Shown here piece by piece: positions 22,985 to 34,236 of a DNA stretch of 64,000 nt. The DNA is from Chelydra serpentina. Lineage: Eukaryota; Chordata; Testudines; Chelydridae. Each line of letters starts with the position of its first letter. The stretch's first letter is position 1. The DNA is taken from the NCBI GenBank assembly GCA_037349315.1, contig JBAIAC010000054.1:1178001-1242000 (forward strand). The letters run 5' to 3'. Below the pieces are notes generated by a model. That model had not been told where the DNA came from and did no database searches. It saw only the letters and a list, made by a program, of their open reading frames with translations. Made by a program: the position numbers and the translations under genes.

Positions 22985-23364
22985 GCTGTCAATTAGTCAC
23001 AGTTAACTCACGTGATTAATTAAAAGAAATAATGGTGATTAATCACAATGTTAAACAATAGAATAGCAATTGAAATTTATTAAATATTTTGGAGGTTTCT
23101 CTACATTTTCAAATATTGATTTCTACTACAACAGAATACAAAGTGCACAGTGCTCACTTTATTTTATTATTTTTATTACAAATATTTGCACTGTAAAAAT
23201 GAAAAATAAAAGAAATTGTATTTTTCAGTTCACCTCATACAAGTACTGTAGTGCAATCTCTTTATTGTGAAAATGCAATTTACAAATGTAGAATTTTTTT
23301 GTTACATAACTGCGCTCAAAAACAAAACAATGTAAAACTTTAGAGCCTACAAGTCCACTCAGTC

Positions 23365-23517
23365 CTACTTCTTGTTCAGCCAATCGCTAAGACAAACAAG
23401 TTTGTTTACATTTATGGGAGATACTGCTGCCTGCTTCTTATTTACAAAGTCACCTGAAAGTGAGAACAGGCGTTTGCATGGCACTTTTGTAGCCAGCGTC
23501 GCAAGGTATTTACATGC
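23365..23517 (-). pseudogene. hAT transposase C-terminus, inverted copy
   Basis: Fifty codons plus stop encode a hAT dimerisation-domain end. They contain CKRLFSLSGDFVNKKQAA, the counterpart of the C-E-R-x-F-S-x-x-G signature, and end in LSDWLNKK. The stretch is uninterrupted. Upstream on the same strand the frame is lost near the expected W-x-x-H-E region. It mirrors the plus-strand coding end at 24100-24215, so the element holds two opposed copies of the same 3' coding sequence. Confidence 0.65.
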
Positions 23518-23713
23518 CACATATGCTAAACATTCATATGCCCCTTCATGCTTCGGCTACCATTCCAGAGGACATGCTTCCATCCTGATGATGCTTGTTA
23601 AAAAAATAGTGTGTTAATTAAATTTGTGACTGAACTTCTTGGAGGAGAATTGTATGTCCCTTGCTCTGTTTTACCTGCATTCTGCCATATATTTCATGTT
23701 ATAGCAGTCTTGG

Positions 23714-24215
23714 ATGATGACTCCGCACGTTTGTTTTAAGAAAACTTTCATAACAGATTTGACAAAACCAAAAATAGCTACAGCACTCAACCCAAAGTTT
23801 AAGAATCTGAAGTGCCTTCCAAAATCTGAGAGGGACTGGGTGTGGAGCATGCTTTCAGAAGTCTTAAAAAAGCAACACTCAGATGCAGAAACTACAGAAC
23901 CCAAAACACCAAAAAAAAAAGAAAATCAACTTTCTGCTGGTGGCATCTGACTCAGATGATGAAAATGAACATACGTCGATCCACACTGCTTTGGATTGTT
24001 ATCAAGCAAAAGCCGTCGTCAGCATGGGCGCATGTCCTCTGGAATGGTGATTGAAGCATGAAGGGACATATGAATCTTTAGCGCATCTGGCATGTAAATA
24101 TCTTGTGACGCTGGCTACAACAGTGCCATGCGAATGACTGTTTTCGCTTTCAGGTGACATTGTAAACAAGAAGCGGGCAGCATTATCTCCGCAGTTATTT
24201 TTTGTACATAATTCT
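23714..24215 (+). pseudogene. hAT (ZBED-type) transposase remnant
   Basis: hAT transposases cut and paste DNA using a DDE/RNase H-like core and a C-terminal dimerisation domain. The plus-strand frame reads NPKFKNLKCLPKSERDWVW, then an acidic linker with AETTEPKTPKKK. After a frame change comes HEGTYESLAHLA and LFSLSGDIVNKKRAALSP. A stop replaces the expected Arg after VPCE, and Trp/stop changes occur near 24050. After ALSP the sequence jumps directly to terminal non-coding DNA, so the last roughly 20 codons are deleted. There is no BED zinc finger or catalytic core, so this is a dead copy. Confidence 0.65.
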
Positions 24216-24439
24216 ACATTTGTGAGTTCAACTTTTATGATAGAGATTGCACTACAGTACTTGTATTAGATGAATTGACAAATACTATTTCTTTTGTTTT
24301 TTTACTGTGAAAATATTTGTAAATATAAAGTGAGCACTGTACACTTTGTATTTTGTGTTGTAATTGAAATCAATATATTTGAAAATGTAGAAAACATCCA
24401 AAAATATTTAACATGACTAGAGCTTGAAACAAAAACCTG

Positions 24440-24930
24440 TGGTGTCAGTAAACTGACAGGGTACAAAGGAGAGAATGTCTCTTCACCATCCATTTATAGC
24501 TAGGTTACAGCATAGAAGTGATAAAATTGCCAATGATGAACATAGATTGAACATCCTGCCAGACCATCACAATGACCTACCTAGAGACCGATCCCTTCAG
24601 TGCTCGCTCTACAAGGAGGCTACATCCATTTGGGATTTACCAGGATGAGGATGAAGAGAAAGGTAGGACATGCTTCAATGGCTGGAAGTTGAAGCTAGAC
24701 AAATTCAAACGGGAAATAAGGTGTAAATATTTAACAGGGAAAGTAATTGTCCTTCGGAACAATTTACCAAGGGTCGAGGGGCACACTCTGTCACAGGCAA
24801 GTTTCGACTCAAGACTGGATGTTTTTCTAAAAGCTCTGCTCTAGGAGTTATTTTGGGGCAGTGTTATACAGGAGGTCAGGTTAGATGATCCCACTGGTGT
24901 CTTCTGGCCTTTGAATCTACAATGATGATA
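24440..24930 (+). mobile_element. Old LINE 3' end with short open frame
   Basis: A 90-codon frame (24572-24844) ends LSQASFDSRLDVFLKALL, followed by CAGGAGGTCAGGTTAGATGA and CTTCTGGCCTTTGAATCTA. This is the layout of a CR1/L3-like 3' end: a short C-terminal coding piece, then a tail related to GGAGGTCAGACTAGATGA. It is old and isolated. Confidence 0.55.
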
Positions 24931-25924
24931 CAGAACATCTTTTTCTGATGAGGAAAGTAGATACATACCCAGAAAGCATATGCTAAACTGCAGAGATGGC
25001 TAAGCTTTCTAAATAGAGCTCACTGCAGCCACCATCCGCTTTAAAATGAAGGTATGGCCTATGGAGACTAACCGTCCCAGCATGCACTGGCCCCCTCTTT
25101 ATCCAAGCAGAAACTGGGCTGTATCGCTGCAAGCCAGCCTTCGGGGTGACTGACTGCTGTGTGCCGAGCTCTGAGAAGTGTGTTTGCTCCAAGGGGGGTC
25201 CTTGGTCCTCACGCTCCACCCAGGACACTGCAGTGTTATGTTTACAAAGGAAACCTTGGAATCATCATGTGTGAATGAGTTTCCATCCGAAGTCGGGGTT
25301 ACCAGTTTAGACAGCAACTTAGCTACTGCAGCCACCTCAGCGTTGTCTAGATTAGGGCCAGCTGCCACTCTTGCCAGTTGTTTGAAGGGCTAAACATTGA
25401 CACAAGAACATCAGTAAAAGCCATTGCAGTCTGGCTGGTCAGCAAGCTGGGGTTTGTTCATATGAAAGGCTAGTGTTGGGATCAAACTGGCCATGTGTCG
25501 TTTTGGGATATTGTCTGGTCTGCCCGACCTGTCTGTTGACAGTGCTGAGGAGACCGCCGGGGTGGCAGGCTTACGGCAGTTGCTGGGGCTTGGTCAGGGG
25601 TTTTGATAATGCCTGTTTACCTATAGAAATAGCTCTTGTATTTTGTATCCTTCACATTTATTAAAGCCTCTCCTGGCTTCATTCTTTGCTGGGGCCCCTC
25701 CCCTATGGAAAACACGCCGCAGAGTTCAGTGTAAAGGTCTCCTCCCTTTATAACACACTCATCTTCCAGGTGGCTGGAGAAAAGTGACCCATAAGGCTGC
25801 CTCCACCTCTCAGGCCCTGCCCCTTGCCACCAGCCTGTGGGAAAAGGGGGCTTTGCAGCATGCCCTGCAGGCACCAAATCCAGGTTCTGGATCACGGTGG
25901 ATGTGAGTTCCTGGAGAACACCCT
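24931..25924. other. No gene recognised
   Basis: Open frames on both strands exist but have no recognisable domain. Nothing is supported. Confidence 0.3.
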
Positions 25925-26045
25925 GGTGCTCTGCTATCCCAGCTACATGGCTATATTTGGCATGCTAGCTTGAGCAGATCTAGCACAGGTACGTCTACAC
26001 AAATGGAATCACGCCTCCCAGAGCTCAAATGTAGACAGACCCTGT
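25925..26045. repeat. Short GTCTACAC-type inverted-repeat relic
   Basis: GGTACGTCTACACAAATGG near 25989 and AAATGTAGACAGACCCT near 26026 are rough inverted ends of the same GGGTATGTCTACAC family seen complete at 59284-59570. The copy is short and eroded. Confidence 0.4.
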
Positions 26046-26748
26046 AACATGTGTCATGGGTTAGGCCAATGTCTTGCAGCTTAATAGCCTGGAAACAAGT
26101 GCTGTCTCGCACTGGAACAGAGTACAAAGCAGGTGTCTCCAGCCCTAACCCGTCACATACTCTGAAGTTCTGCATTACCAGGAGCAGCTGGCATACAAAG
26201 GGCCTGATTCTCGTAAGCCTTGCTGTGTGTGCACCTCTCTTTTCCCCCTCAATCTTCACTATAGCTTTTACATTTTGTGTATAAAAAAAACCCAGAATTA
26301 AAACCATCCCCCTCTTCTGTCTGAATTCTGTGTAGTGGTGAGATTCCCAGGGAATTAATAAGACTCAGTATTTGATACTAGTGTTACTATGCAGACGGCA
26401 CAGCCTGGATGAGAGCAAATTGCACCATCATGCTTATGGTACTTGGTGGCTAACTCTAACTGAGCGAGATGGAGGGCACCATGTATCGGGCAATCTGAAT
26501 GATTCTAGCCTGCAGTCTGAGCTGCAGCTGACACTCCCCTCTTCCCCCCACCAACTGAATTAAACTTCTGAGTGCAGTATAAACACACACCAAGAAAGGG
26601 GTGTCTTTTTCCCCATGTACTCGTAAGAATTTCCCCTAAGGGGTTGGTCCCAGTTTTCTCTGGTCTGGTGCATTTACAATGGAATGGTCTGTCTCTTTTG
26701 CAAGGTGTGTTCTATTTTCAAAGCAACTGCTTCTTAATTTTGATGACT
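26046..26748. other. No gene recognised
   Basis: Nothing supportable is seen between the relic and the hAT pair. Confidence 0.3.
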
Positions 26749-26756
26749 GCATAGTC

Positions 26757-27768
26757 CAGGGGTCGGCAACCTTTCAGAAGTGGTGTGCCGAGTCTTCATT
26801 TATTCACTCTAATTCAGTGGTTCCCAAACTGGGGTTCGTGAACCCATGGGGGTTCGCGAAATGTTACAGGGGGTTCTCAGGAAAAAATTCCCTAATGGCG
26901 GACAGAGCTGTCCCTAGGGACCCCAGGCAACACGGGGCCAGCAGCTCGGAGCCCCTGGACTTCCAAGAGCTAAGAAGATCAAAGCCAGCATATCTATCAC
27001 ACTGAGGAGATTTAAACGTCAAGACTCCTTATAAGAAATGGAAAGGGAGGTGGATATTTTTTGCTGTTTTTAAAATTAAATAGGCAGCTAGTATTGTTTT
27101 TAAAATTATTATGAAGAACAAGTTTAAGCTTTGTTTGTTTGCCTGGACTGCTCAAGCCCTGAATGCTTGTGTAGGAGGAACTGTTTGAGTTGGGTTCTTA
27201 AATACCTTCCTGCTGTTTCACATCTGATACTCCTTGATGAAACACAGGAGCCTTGTCTTATAACAGGCTTATTCAAAGTGATACGTGCTACGAAAGTGAG
27301 ATCTTGGAAGAGTGTTACCGTTTTCATAATGTAAGAAAATACTGTAATGATAAAAAATAATTAATAAGTGTGTAATAGGCATGTCATAAAAACAAATTTT
27401 ATATTTCCAAGATCACTGCTTTTATAATTTATACTCAGGTAAAGGAGAAAATCCCTGGAAATGTTCATTTTTAGGAGGGGGTTTGCGAGACTTGACATTT
27501 TAGTGAAAGGGGTTCACAGGTTGTTAAAGTTTGGGAACCACTGCTTTAATTCAAGGTTTCACGTGCCGGTAATACATGTTAACGTTTTTAGAAGGTCTCT
27601 TTCTATAAGTCTATAATATAGAACTAAACTATTGTTGTGTGTAAAGTAAATAAGGCTTTTAAAATGTTTAAGAAGCTTCATTTAAAATTAAATTAAAATG
27701 CAGAGTCCCCCAGACCAGTGTGAGTGCCACTGAAAATCAGCTCGCGTGCCACAGGTTGCCTACCCCTG
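26757..27768. mobile_element. Non-autonomous hAT element (outer)
   Basis: The ends CAGGGGTCGGCAACCTTT and, inverted, CAGGGGTAGGCAACCTG are hAT-type terminal repeats. The 8-bp duplication GCATAGTC is perfect (26749-26756 and 27769-27776). It contains a second hAT element, so it is the older of the pair. It has no transposase. Confidence 0.9.
26815..27543. mobile_element. Non-autonomous hAT element (nested)
   Basis: The ends CAGTGGTTCCCAAACT and, inverted, CAGTGGTTCCCAAACTTT are matched. Flanks are CTCTAATT (26807-26814) and CTTTAATT (27544-27551), an 8-bp duplication with one change. It is inserted in the outer element and has no coding capacity. Short frames inside are not supported as genes. 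Confidence 0.88.
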
Positions 27769-27776
27769 GCATAGTC

Positions 27777-29232
27777 AATTAACCGGTTTGGCTGTCTGAA
27801 CATTTTTAGGCCTTTCTATTGGAAAGTTCGTTCAGATCCTGCTGTCCTGTTCTTTCCTGTATCGAGCTACAGCTGCTAGCCAAGGGCCCGTACTGCAAAC
27901 ACCGCGGGCTCAGTGCTGAAAGCAGTTAGGAGCCGAAGTCCCAGTTTTGGGACCCCTGTGATGCACAAACCTTCTGCTGAAACCCTGCAAGCACCTGAAC
28001 TGTTTGCAGTAAAAGTTCTGCAGAGCCTGTGTTTCTGGGCTGCCTCCCTGTGCACCGCCAGATACCTGTCTCCTGTCTGAGCCCCAGAGCAATTCCCAAA
28101 GCAGGGGAAGGCAGGTGTTCGGCTGCCTAACACGCAGGCAGAGCCCAATCCGGTAGGTGTGCTCCGTGGCTGCCTACTGGATTGGGCTCACCCAGTAGGT
28201 GAGTCCCAGGAGGAAGGTGGGTGGTGGCAGAGGAGGAGGGGCTCCCACATCCCTTTGAGCTCCCAGTTCAAGTCCCCCCTTCCCCTTAGGGGCGAGAAGG
28301 GATTTGAACCTCCCAGGGGAGTGCACTGGGCTCTGGGATATTCTCGCTGGCCCCTGTAGAAGCTGCTGCACTATGGATAGAGAGTGAAAAGGTCAGCGAA
28401 GCAGGGAGACAGGGTCCTGGGTCTCCCATGCCCTGGGCGACTGCTCTCGGCACCAGGCTGCAGGGTTCTCTCTCTTCCCCATCCCCCTCCAGAGAGAGGG
28501 AGAGACCTGGGAGGCCATTGGGATGGAAGGGCTTGGACCAGGCAAGAGGGGTGCTTAGCAGGGACTGCTGCCGGCCCAGGAAGTTGGAGAGAGGCTACAG
28601 GAGCGGTTGCGGGGGGAGCGAGGATGTGGGCCCATCCTTATTCTCACCTTGTACGTGGTGTGCTGGAGCCCAGGGAGCCAGTGAAGAGGTCTGTGTGCAG
28701 GGCAGGGGGTGAAGTTAACGTTAATGGGAGGGTTCTGGACAGACGGAAGGATGGGATGGGAGATGGTGACCGTGGCCTGGTGAAAGGCATTCGTGGCAGT
28801 GATGGGAAGGAGCAGCCAGATGGTGGTAGCTGAAGGAGAGCATTGGTGAGAACGAGGGTGGGAGGAGGATTGACAGCACACCTGATGCAGTAAAAGACAA
28901 TGCACAAGACACCAGTCCCTGGCTGGGATTAGTCAGACTCTGGGAGCTGATACAAGGGGCTGCCTGGGGGAAATGGTTATTTCATGGAGAGAGGTCATGT
29001 GTGAGTCGAGGCAAGTGTCAGGCCCTTTCTCTTTTGCTCTTATGTCTGACTTGGCTTTGGCAGGTTTGCGAGGGGGCATTTGAAGTTGTGCCTTGGCTCT
29101 TTTGGGAGCCCCAGAATTGTGCACACACAGAATAGCAACGATAACACTTAGCCCTATCCTCTAATCAGCAAGTGGTTATGCTTTATAGTGCACTGGCTGC
29201 CCTTCCAGTGTAACCACACTGTGGATATGATG
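27777..29232. other. No gene; hairpin and decayed repeats
   Basis: No exon was found. Text around 28250-28330 (CAAGTCCCCCCTTCCCC, GATTTGAACCTCCC) resembles a decayed tRNA/MIR-type repeat. The rest is unassigned. Confidence 0.35.
28141..28189. repeat. 17-bp hairpin
   Basis: GAGCCCAATCCGGTAGG (28141-28157) and CCTACTGGATTGGGCTC (28173-28189) pair with one mismatch over a 15-base loop. It sits in repeat-like sequence, and a function is not inferred. Confidence 0.6.
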
Positions 29233-29415
29233 TTCTTCTTCGAGTGCTTGTTCATGTCCATTCCAATCAGGTGTGCGCCCCGCGTTTTCCCTTAGCAGCA
29301 TCCATAGGGTCGGCTTGGGCGCCCCCTGGAGTCGCACCTTCATGGCACCCATATAGCACCCTGCGACCCACCACCCCTTCAGTTCCTTCTTACCGCCGGT
29401 GACGGCTAGCTGGAA
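29233..29415. repeat. DIRS left inverted terminal repeat
   Basis: It contains TTGTTCATGTCCATTCCAA, CCTTAGCAGCATCCATAGGG and GTTCCTTCTTACC. The complement recurs at 37225-37452 with substitutions, for example GGAATGGACATGAACAAC. Confidence 0.85.
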
Positions 29416-29564
29416 CATTGCTCGCTCTTGCTTGCAAGCGCTTTGGCAGTGTCCTCTGTAGTTTGTGTACAATAGTGTAAATAGTTAGTTAGAAATAGTT
29501 TTGTGGTAGTTTAGTTTTGTTTGGGGGGGTTCTCCCCCTACAGCATCTTCCCCACCTCTAGGGT

Positions 29565-31145
29565 ATGCCCAGGTCCCCAGGGTTTAAACTCTGTGAGATC
29601 TGTGGCAAGTTTATGCCCAAGAGTGACGCACACTCTTCTTGTCTGTGGTGCCTCGGGGGGAGCCACCAGAAGGACAAGTGCAGGATCTGCAAAGGTTTTC
29701 GACCTAGGATCCTCGAAGACCAGGAGCAGAGACTTAAGATCCTGCTGATGGCAGCGGCACTATGGCCACATTCTGACCCCGGGTCCGCAGAACCTGTGCC
29801 GAGTGCTTCTTCGTTGGTCCACAGCGGTCCAGCACCAACGGTGCGCGAACCGGCGCCGAACAAGGACCCTAAGGCCCCTCAGCACTGCCACAGTCTAGCC
29901 ATAAAAAGCCGTCTTTGGTGCAGCACCGTTCTCAGTCTCCGGTGCCACTAAAGAAGAAAAGGACGGAGAGGGGTTGGTCCCCCCGCTAAAGTCTAAGGGG
30001 CCTGTGGCATCCACGAGCACCTCGGGCCAGGCTACCTCGTCTCTCCAGCCCTCTAAGGTTTTGTCGACTCCTGCCCTAGCTGGGGTTCAGTTGAGTCTGA
30101 ACCCGCCGAAGGTGACCACCTCCAGCTCCCATCTACGCCAGAGGCATTTGAGGCAGCTAAGGACCTGATGCACCTCCTGGTGCCATCCTCCCCGCAGAGG
30201 AGGGACAAGTCACCGGTAACTGCACGGCCCCACTTCCAGTCGAGGGGCAAACCAGCGCTGATGACGTGCCGATCCCCATCCCTGGCACGGCCCACCCATG
30301 CAGGGGAGCCACACCGATCCCTGGCCTCTCGTCACCGCTGTCTGGCATCCCAGGGCACCGCTCCTGCGTGGTCCTCCTACTCAGAGAACTTGGAGTTGGA
30401 GACGGACTCCTATCGCTCCAGTAGGACCAGGAGGTCCAGATCCCACCGTAGCCATTAGCCCTACCCAGCACTGTGTCCTCTGCAGGGCAGCCTCATCTCA
30501 GTGGCCCTTTTCGACACCCTGGGTGTATCACCAGAGCCAGGGACCAGTCCAGGGCCCAAGGTACAGGTCGGCGTCATTGGCATCCTTCGCCCCCCGCAGG
30601 CAATGCCGGCACCTCTAGCAGCGGCACCGCCAACCGAAGCGCCGGCACCGCTGTTACACTCCACAGCTCCAGCACCGACCCGCCCATCAGCGGCACTGCC
30701 GACGGCTTCGGCTGCGACTCCACTGGCACCGACGAGATCAGCACCGCCGGATCTAGCAGCTTCAGCACCGACCGTGGCACCGATATTTCCACTTCCAGCG
30801 GCCCCGGCACCACACACCACGGAATACTGCGTGCCATGAGATCAAAGGGGCACTGAAGGCAGTGAGCAGGGGTCTGCCGCCAGGCCTCGCCTCCTCATCC
30901 TCACCAGATTAAGCGGTCGCGGGGATGTCGATGACCCCAGTTCTGGAGGATAGCAGGGCACTCCAGCAGCTCTTACGCCGTGCTTCCCAAAACCTGGGCA
31001 TACAGGCAGAGGAGGTGGCGGAGGAATCGGACCCAGTTGTGGACTTCCTCGCATCCTCCGGTCCATCGTGGGTCTCCTTACCACTGATGAAGACAATAGT
31101 CTAAACGACCAAAACCTTGTGGCAGACCCATGCTTCTCTGGCCCC
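29565..31145 (+). pseudogene. DIRS Gag-like ORF1, 5' part
   Basis: The first DIRS frame encodes a putative Gag-like protein that would package the element RNA. It begins MPRSPGFKLCEICGKFM and carries closely spaced Cys pairs (CEICG, CLWC, CRICKGF) resembling a zinc-binding start. A Pro/Ser/Ala-rich region follows, with the frame changing repeatedly between 29950 and 30860. The part near 31000 encodes acidic residues before the CR1 insertion. Because of the shifts it cannot be translated as one protein. The N-terminal methionine follows an in-frame leader-like, GC-poor segment, so 29565 is the likely start. Confidence 0.65.
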
Positions 31146-31153
31146 TACTGTCA

Positions 31154-33196
31154 TAGAATCATAGAATCTCAGGGTTGGAAGGGACCTCAGGAGGTCATCT
31201 AGTCCAACCCCCTGCTCAAAGCAGGACCAACCCCAACTAAATCATCCCAGCCAGGGCTTTGTCAAGCCTGACCTTAAAAACCTCTAAGGAAGGAGATTCC
31301 ACCACCTCCTTAGGTAACCCATTCCAGTGCTTCACCACCCTACTAGTGAAAAAGTTTTTCCTAATATCCAACCTAAACCTCCCCCTCTGCAACTGGAGAC
31401 CATTACTCCTTGTTCTGTCATCTTCTACCACTGAGAACAATCTAGCTCCATCCTCCTTGGAAAACCCTTTCAGGTACTTGAAAGCAGCTATCAAATCCCC
31501 CCTCATTCTTCTCTTCTGCAGGCTGAACAATCCCAGTTCCCTCAGCTTCTCTTCATAAGTCATGTGCTCCAGCCCCCTAATCATTTTTGTTGCCCTCCGC
31601 TGGACTCTTTCCAATTTATCCACATCCTTCTTGTAGTGTGGGGCCCAAAACTGGACACAGTACTCCAAATGAGGCCTCACCAGTGCCGAATAGAGGGGAA
31701 TGGTCAGGTCCCTTGATCTGCTGGAAATGCCCCTACTTATACAACCCAAAATGCCGTTAGCCTTCTTGGCAACAAAGGCACACTGTTGACTCATATTCAG
31801 CTTTTCGTCCACTGTAACCCCTAGGTCCTTTTCTGCAGAACTGCTGCCCAGCCATTTGGTCCCTAGTCTATAGCAGTGCATGGGATTCTTCCGTCCTAAG
31901 TGCAGGACTCTGCACTTGTCCTTGTTGAACCTCATCAGATTTCTTTTGGCCCAATCCTCTAATTTGTCTAGGTCCCTCTGTATCCTGTCCCTACCCTCCA
32001 GCGTATCAACCACTCCTCCCAGTTTTGTGTCATCTGCAAACTTGCTAAGGGGGCAGTCCACACCATCCTCCAGATCGTTGATGAAGATATTGAACAAAAC
32101 CGGCCCCAGCACCGACCCTTGGGGCACTCCACTTGATACCGGCTGCCAACTAGACATGGAACCATTGATCACTACCCGTTGAGCACGACCATCTAGCCAG
32201 TTTTCTATCCACCTTACCGTCCATTCATCCAGCCCATACTTCTTTAACTTGCTGGCAAGAATTCTGTGGGAGACTGTATCAAAAGATTTGCTAAAGTCAA
32301 GAAATAGCACATCCACTGCTTTCCCCTCATCCACAGAGCCAGTTATCTCATCATAGAAGGCAATTAGGTTAGTCAGGCATTACTTGCCCTTGGTGAATCC
32401 ATGCTGACTGTTCCTGATCACTTTCCTCTCCTTTAAGTGGTTCAGAATTGATTCTTTGAGGACCTGTTCCATGATTTTTCCAGGGATTGAGGTGAGACTG
32501 ACTGGCCTGTAGGTCCCCGGATCTTCCTTCTTCCCTTTTGTAAAGATGGGACATTAGCTTTTTTCCAGTCATCCGGGAAGTCGCCCGATTGCCATGTTTT
32601 TTCAAAGATAATGGCCAATGACTCTGCAATCACATCAGCCAACTCCTTTAGCACCCTCGGATGGAGTGCATCTGGCCCCATGGACTTGTGTTCGTCCAGC
32701 TTTTCTAAATAGTTCTGAACTACTTCTTTCTCCACAGAGGGCTGGTCATCTCCTCCCCATACTGTGCTGCGGAGTGCAGCCATCTGGGAGCTGACCTTGT
32801 CTGTGAAGACAGAGGCAAAAAAAGCATTGAGTACACTAGCTTTCTCCACATCCTCTGTCATCAAGTTCCCTCTCTCATTCAGCAAGGGGCCCACACTTTC
32901 CTTGACTTTCTCCTTGTTGCTAACATACCTGAAGAAACCCTTCTTGTTACTCCTAACATCTCCGGCTAGCTGCAACTCCAAGTGTGATTTGGCCTTTCTA
33001 ATTTCACTCCTGCATGCCAGAGCAATATTTTTATACTCCTCCCTGGTCATTTGTCCAATCTTCCACATCTTGTAAGCTGCTTTTTTGTGTTTAAGCCAAG
33101 CTGGTCGCCTGCCATATTTACTTTTCTTTCTACACATCGGGATGGTTTGTTCCTGCAACCTCAATAAGGATTCTTTAAAATACAGCCAGCTTTCCT
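31154..33196 (-). mobile_element. CR1 LINE inserted in DIRS
   Basis: A 5'-truncated CR1. The 3' tail (TAGAATCATAGAATCTCAGG) starts at 31154. The target duplication TACTGTCA is present at 31146-31153 and again at 33213-33220. Between the CR1 5' end and the second TACTGTCA lie about 16 extra bases that match DIRS sequence further on. Confidence 0.92.
31237..33164 (-). pseudogene. CR1 ORF2 fragment, nested
   Basis: Read on the minus strand from 33164 down to 31237. It holds the linker after the endonuclease ([15 protein letters not shown]), the RT fingers, [25 protein letters not shown] and the FADDTK catalytic box, and ends [15 protein letters not shown]. Breaks are a frameshift near 32550, where [10 protein letters not shown] replaces the usual NVVPIFKKG, and a stop near 32380 replacing part of the GKSCLTN motif (CATTACTTGCCC where others read CATGACTTGCCC). 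From about 32334 to 31237 the frame of 365 codons is intact. The truncated 5' end removes the endonuclease. Confidence 0.88.
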
Positions 33197-33220
33197 GTCC
33201 GCAGGACTCTCATACTGTCA

Positions 33221-34200
33221 AGAGGAATGAAAAGCGGTACTTTGTCCCTTCTAAGGGATATGAACACTTATACGCCTCCCCACCCCCTCGACTCAGTGGT
33301 GGTTGATGCAGCCAATCAGCAGGAGCGCCAGGGCTTCCAGGGCCCCTCCCCTAAGAATAGGGAGGCGAAAAGACTCAGCCTGTTCGTCAGGAAGGTCTAT
33401 TTGACGGGGGGACTACAGTTCCGCATTGCAAACCAACAGGCCATCACGAGCAGATACGCACACAACACCTGCGCTGTGATGGCAAAGTTTGCGGAACTCC
33501 TGCCGCAGGACTCTCATGCTGAGTTCTTTGCATTAGTAGAGAAAGGGAGGCTGATCTCCCGAGCTTCCGTACAGGCGGCATTGGACGCAGCAGATGCAGC
33601 CTCACGTACAATCGCCACGGGGGTTGTAATAAGAAGGGGCTCCTGGTTGCAGGTCTCTGGTCTGAGGCCCTGGAGGTTTTTCACCTTCCTCTGCAGCCTG
33701 GGGCACGGGTCACTTGCTGGAGGATTCTCTGCATCTTGAAGTCTTTAAACCATGATTTGAGGACTTCAATAGCTGAGACATAGGTGAGAGGATTATTCCA
33801 GCAGTGGGTGGGTGAGATTCTGTGGCCTGCATTGTGCAGGAGGTCAGACTAGATGATCATAATGGTCCCTTCTGACCTTATAGTCTATGAGTCTGCCCCA
33901 CGACGTCCAGCAAACGATCCACTACCTCCCCTTCAAGGGCTCAGCCCTCTTTTCCAACAAAACGGATAAGAGACTCCATAGTCTGAAGGACTCAAGGGCC
34001 ACCTTAAGATCTTTGGAGCTCCATATACCAGCCATCTAGCATAGGCATTTCAGGCCACAGCTTCCCTCCAGGTTCTACCAACCCCAGAACCGCCATGACG
34101 CTCCTTGCAGGCGGAATAGGAGTGGTAGAAGGAGGCAGCACCCCTCGGGACAGAGATCCGGCCAGCCCAAGCCTCTGGCCGGCCCCAGACCCCCCCTTTT
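33221..34200 (+). pseudogene. DIRS Gag-like ORF1, 3' part
   Basis: It resumes after the CR1 with KRYFVPSKGYEHLYA-like text, where the frame shifts. It then gives NREAKRLSLFVRKVYLTGGL, FRIANQQAITSRYAHNTCA and FAELLPQDSHAEFFALVEKG. This Ala/Glu-rich helical segment is characteristic of the capsid-like C-terminal part of DIRS ORF1. A second CR1 piece at 33664-33895 interrupts it. Beyond that, SNKTDKRLHSLKDSRATL continues with stops. Homology to DIRS ORF1 is from memory and was not searched. Confidence 0.6.
33664..33895 (+). mobile_element. CR1 3' end (second lineage) inserted in DIRS
   Basis: From GAGGCCCTGGAGGTTTTTC to TATAGTCTATGAGTCTG it matches 52526-52757 closely. It is a short 5'-truncated copy containing only the 3' UTR. 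Flanking GTCTG occurs at both ends, although the right copy overlaps the element's own tail repeat. Confidence 0.88.
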
Positions 34201-34236
34201 AAAGGTGCGGTCGAGAATGGCACACCAGTACCACAA

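Larger units (their letters stand above)
22985..24412 (+). mobile_element. hAT element remnant with inverted arms (ZBED-like)
   Basis: The left edge has ATTAATCAC/GTGATTAAT-rich terminal sequence. The left arm (about 23050-23600) and right arm (about 24020-24410) are inverted relatives; for example TTTGTAAATATAAAGTGAGCACTGTACAC-type text near 24310 mirrors 23130-23180. Each arm carries the coding end of a hAT transposase, the left on the minus strand and the right on the plus strand. The right terminus is truncated at about 24412. No target duplication could be read. Confidence 0.65.

Noticed and set aside
28555..28912. Overlapping 60-150 codon frames on both strands near 28.4-28.9 kb
   Set aside because: No domain, no splice context, and several frames are open simultaneously.
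29558..30837. Minus-strand Ala/Gly/Val-rich frames in the DIRS 5' part
   Set aside because: These are antisense shadows of the Pro/Ser/Ala-rich DIRS ORF1.
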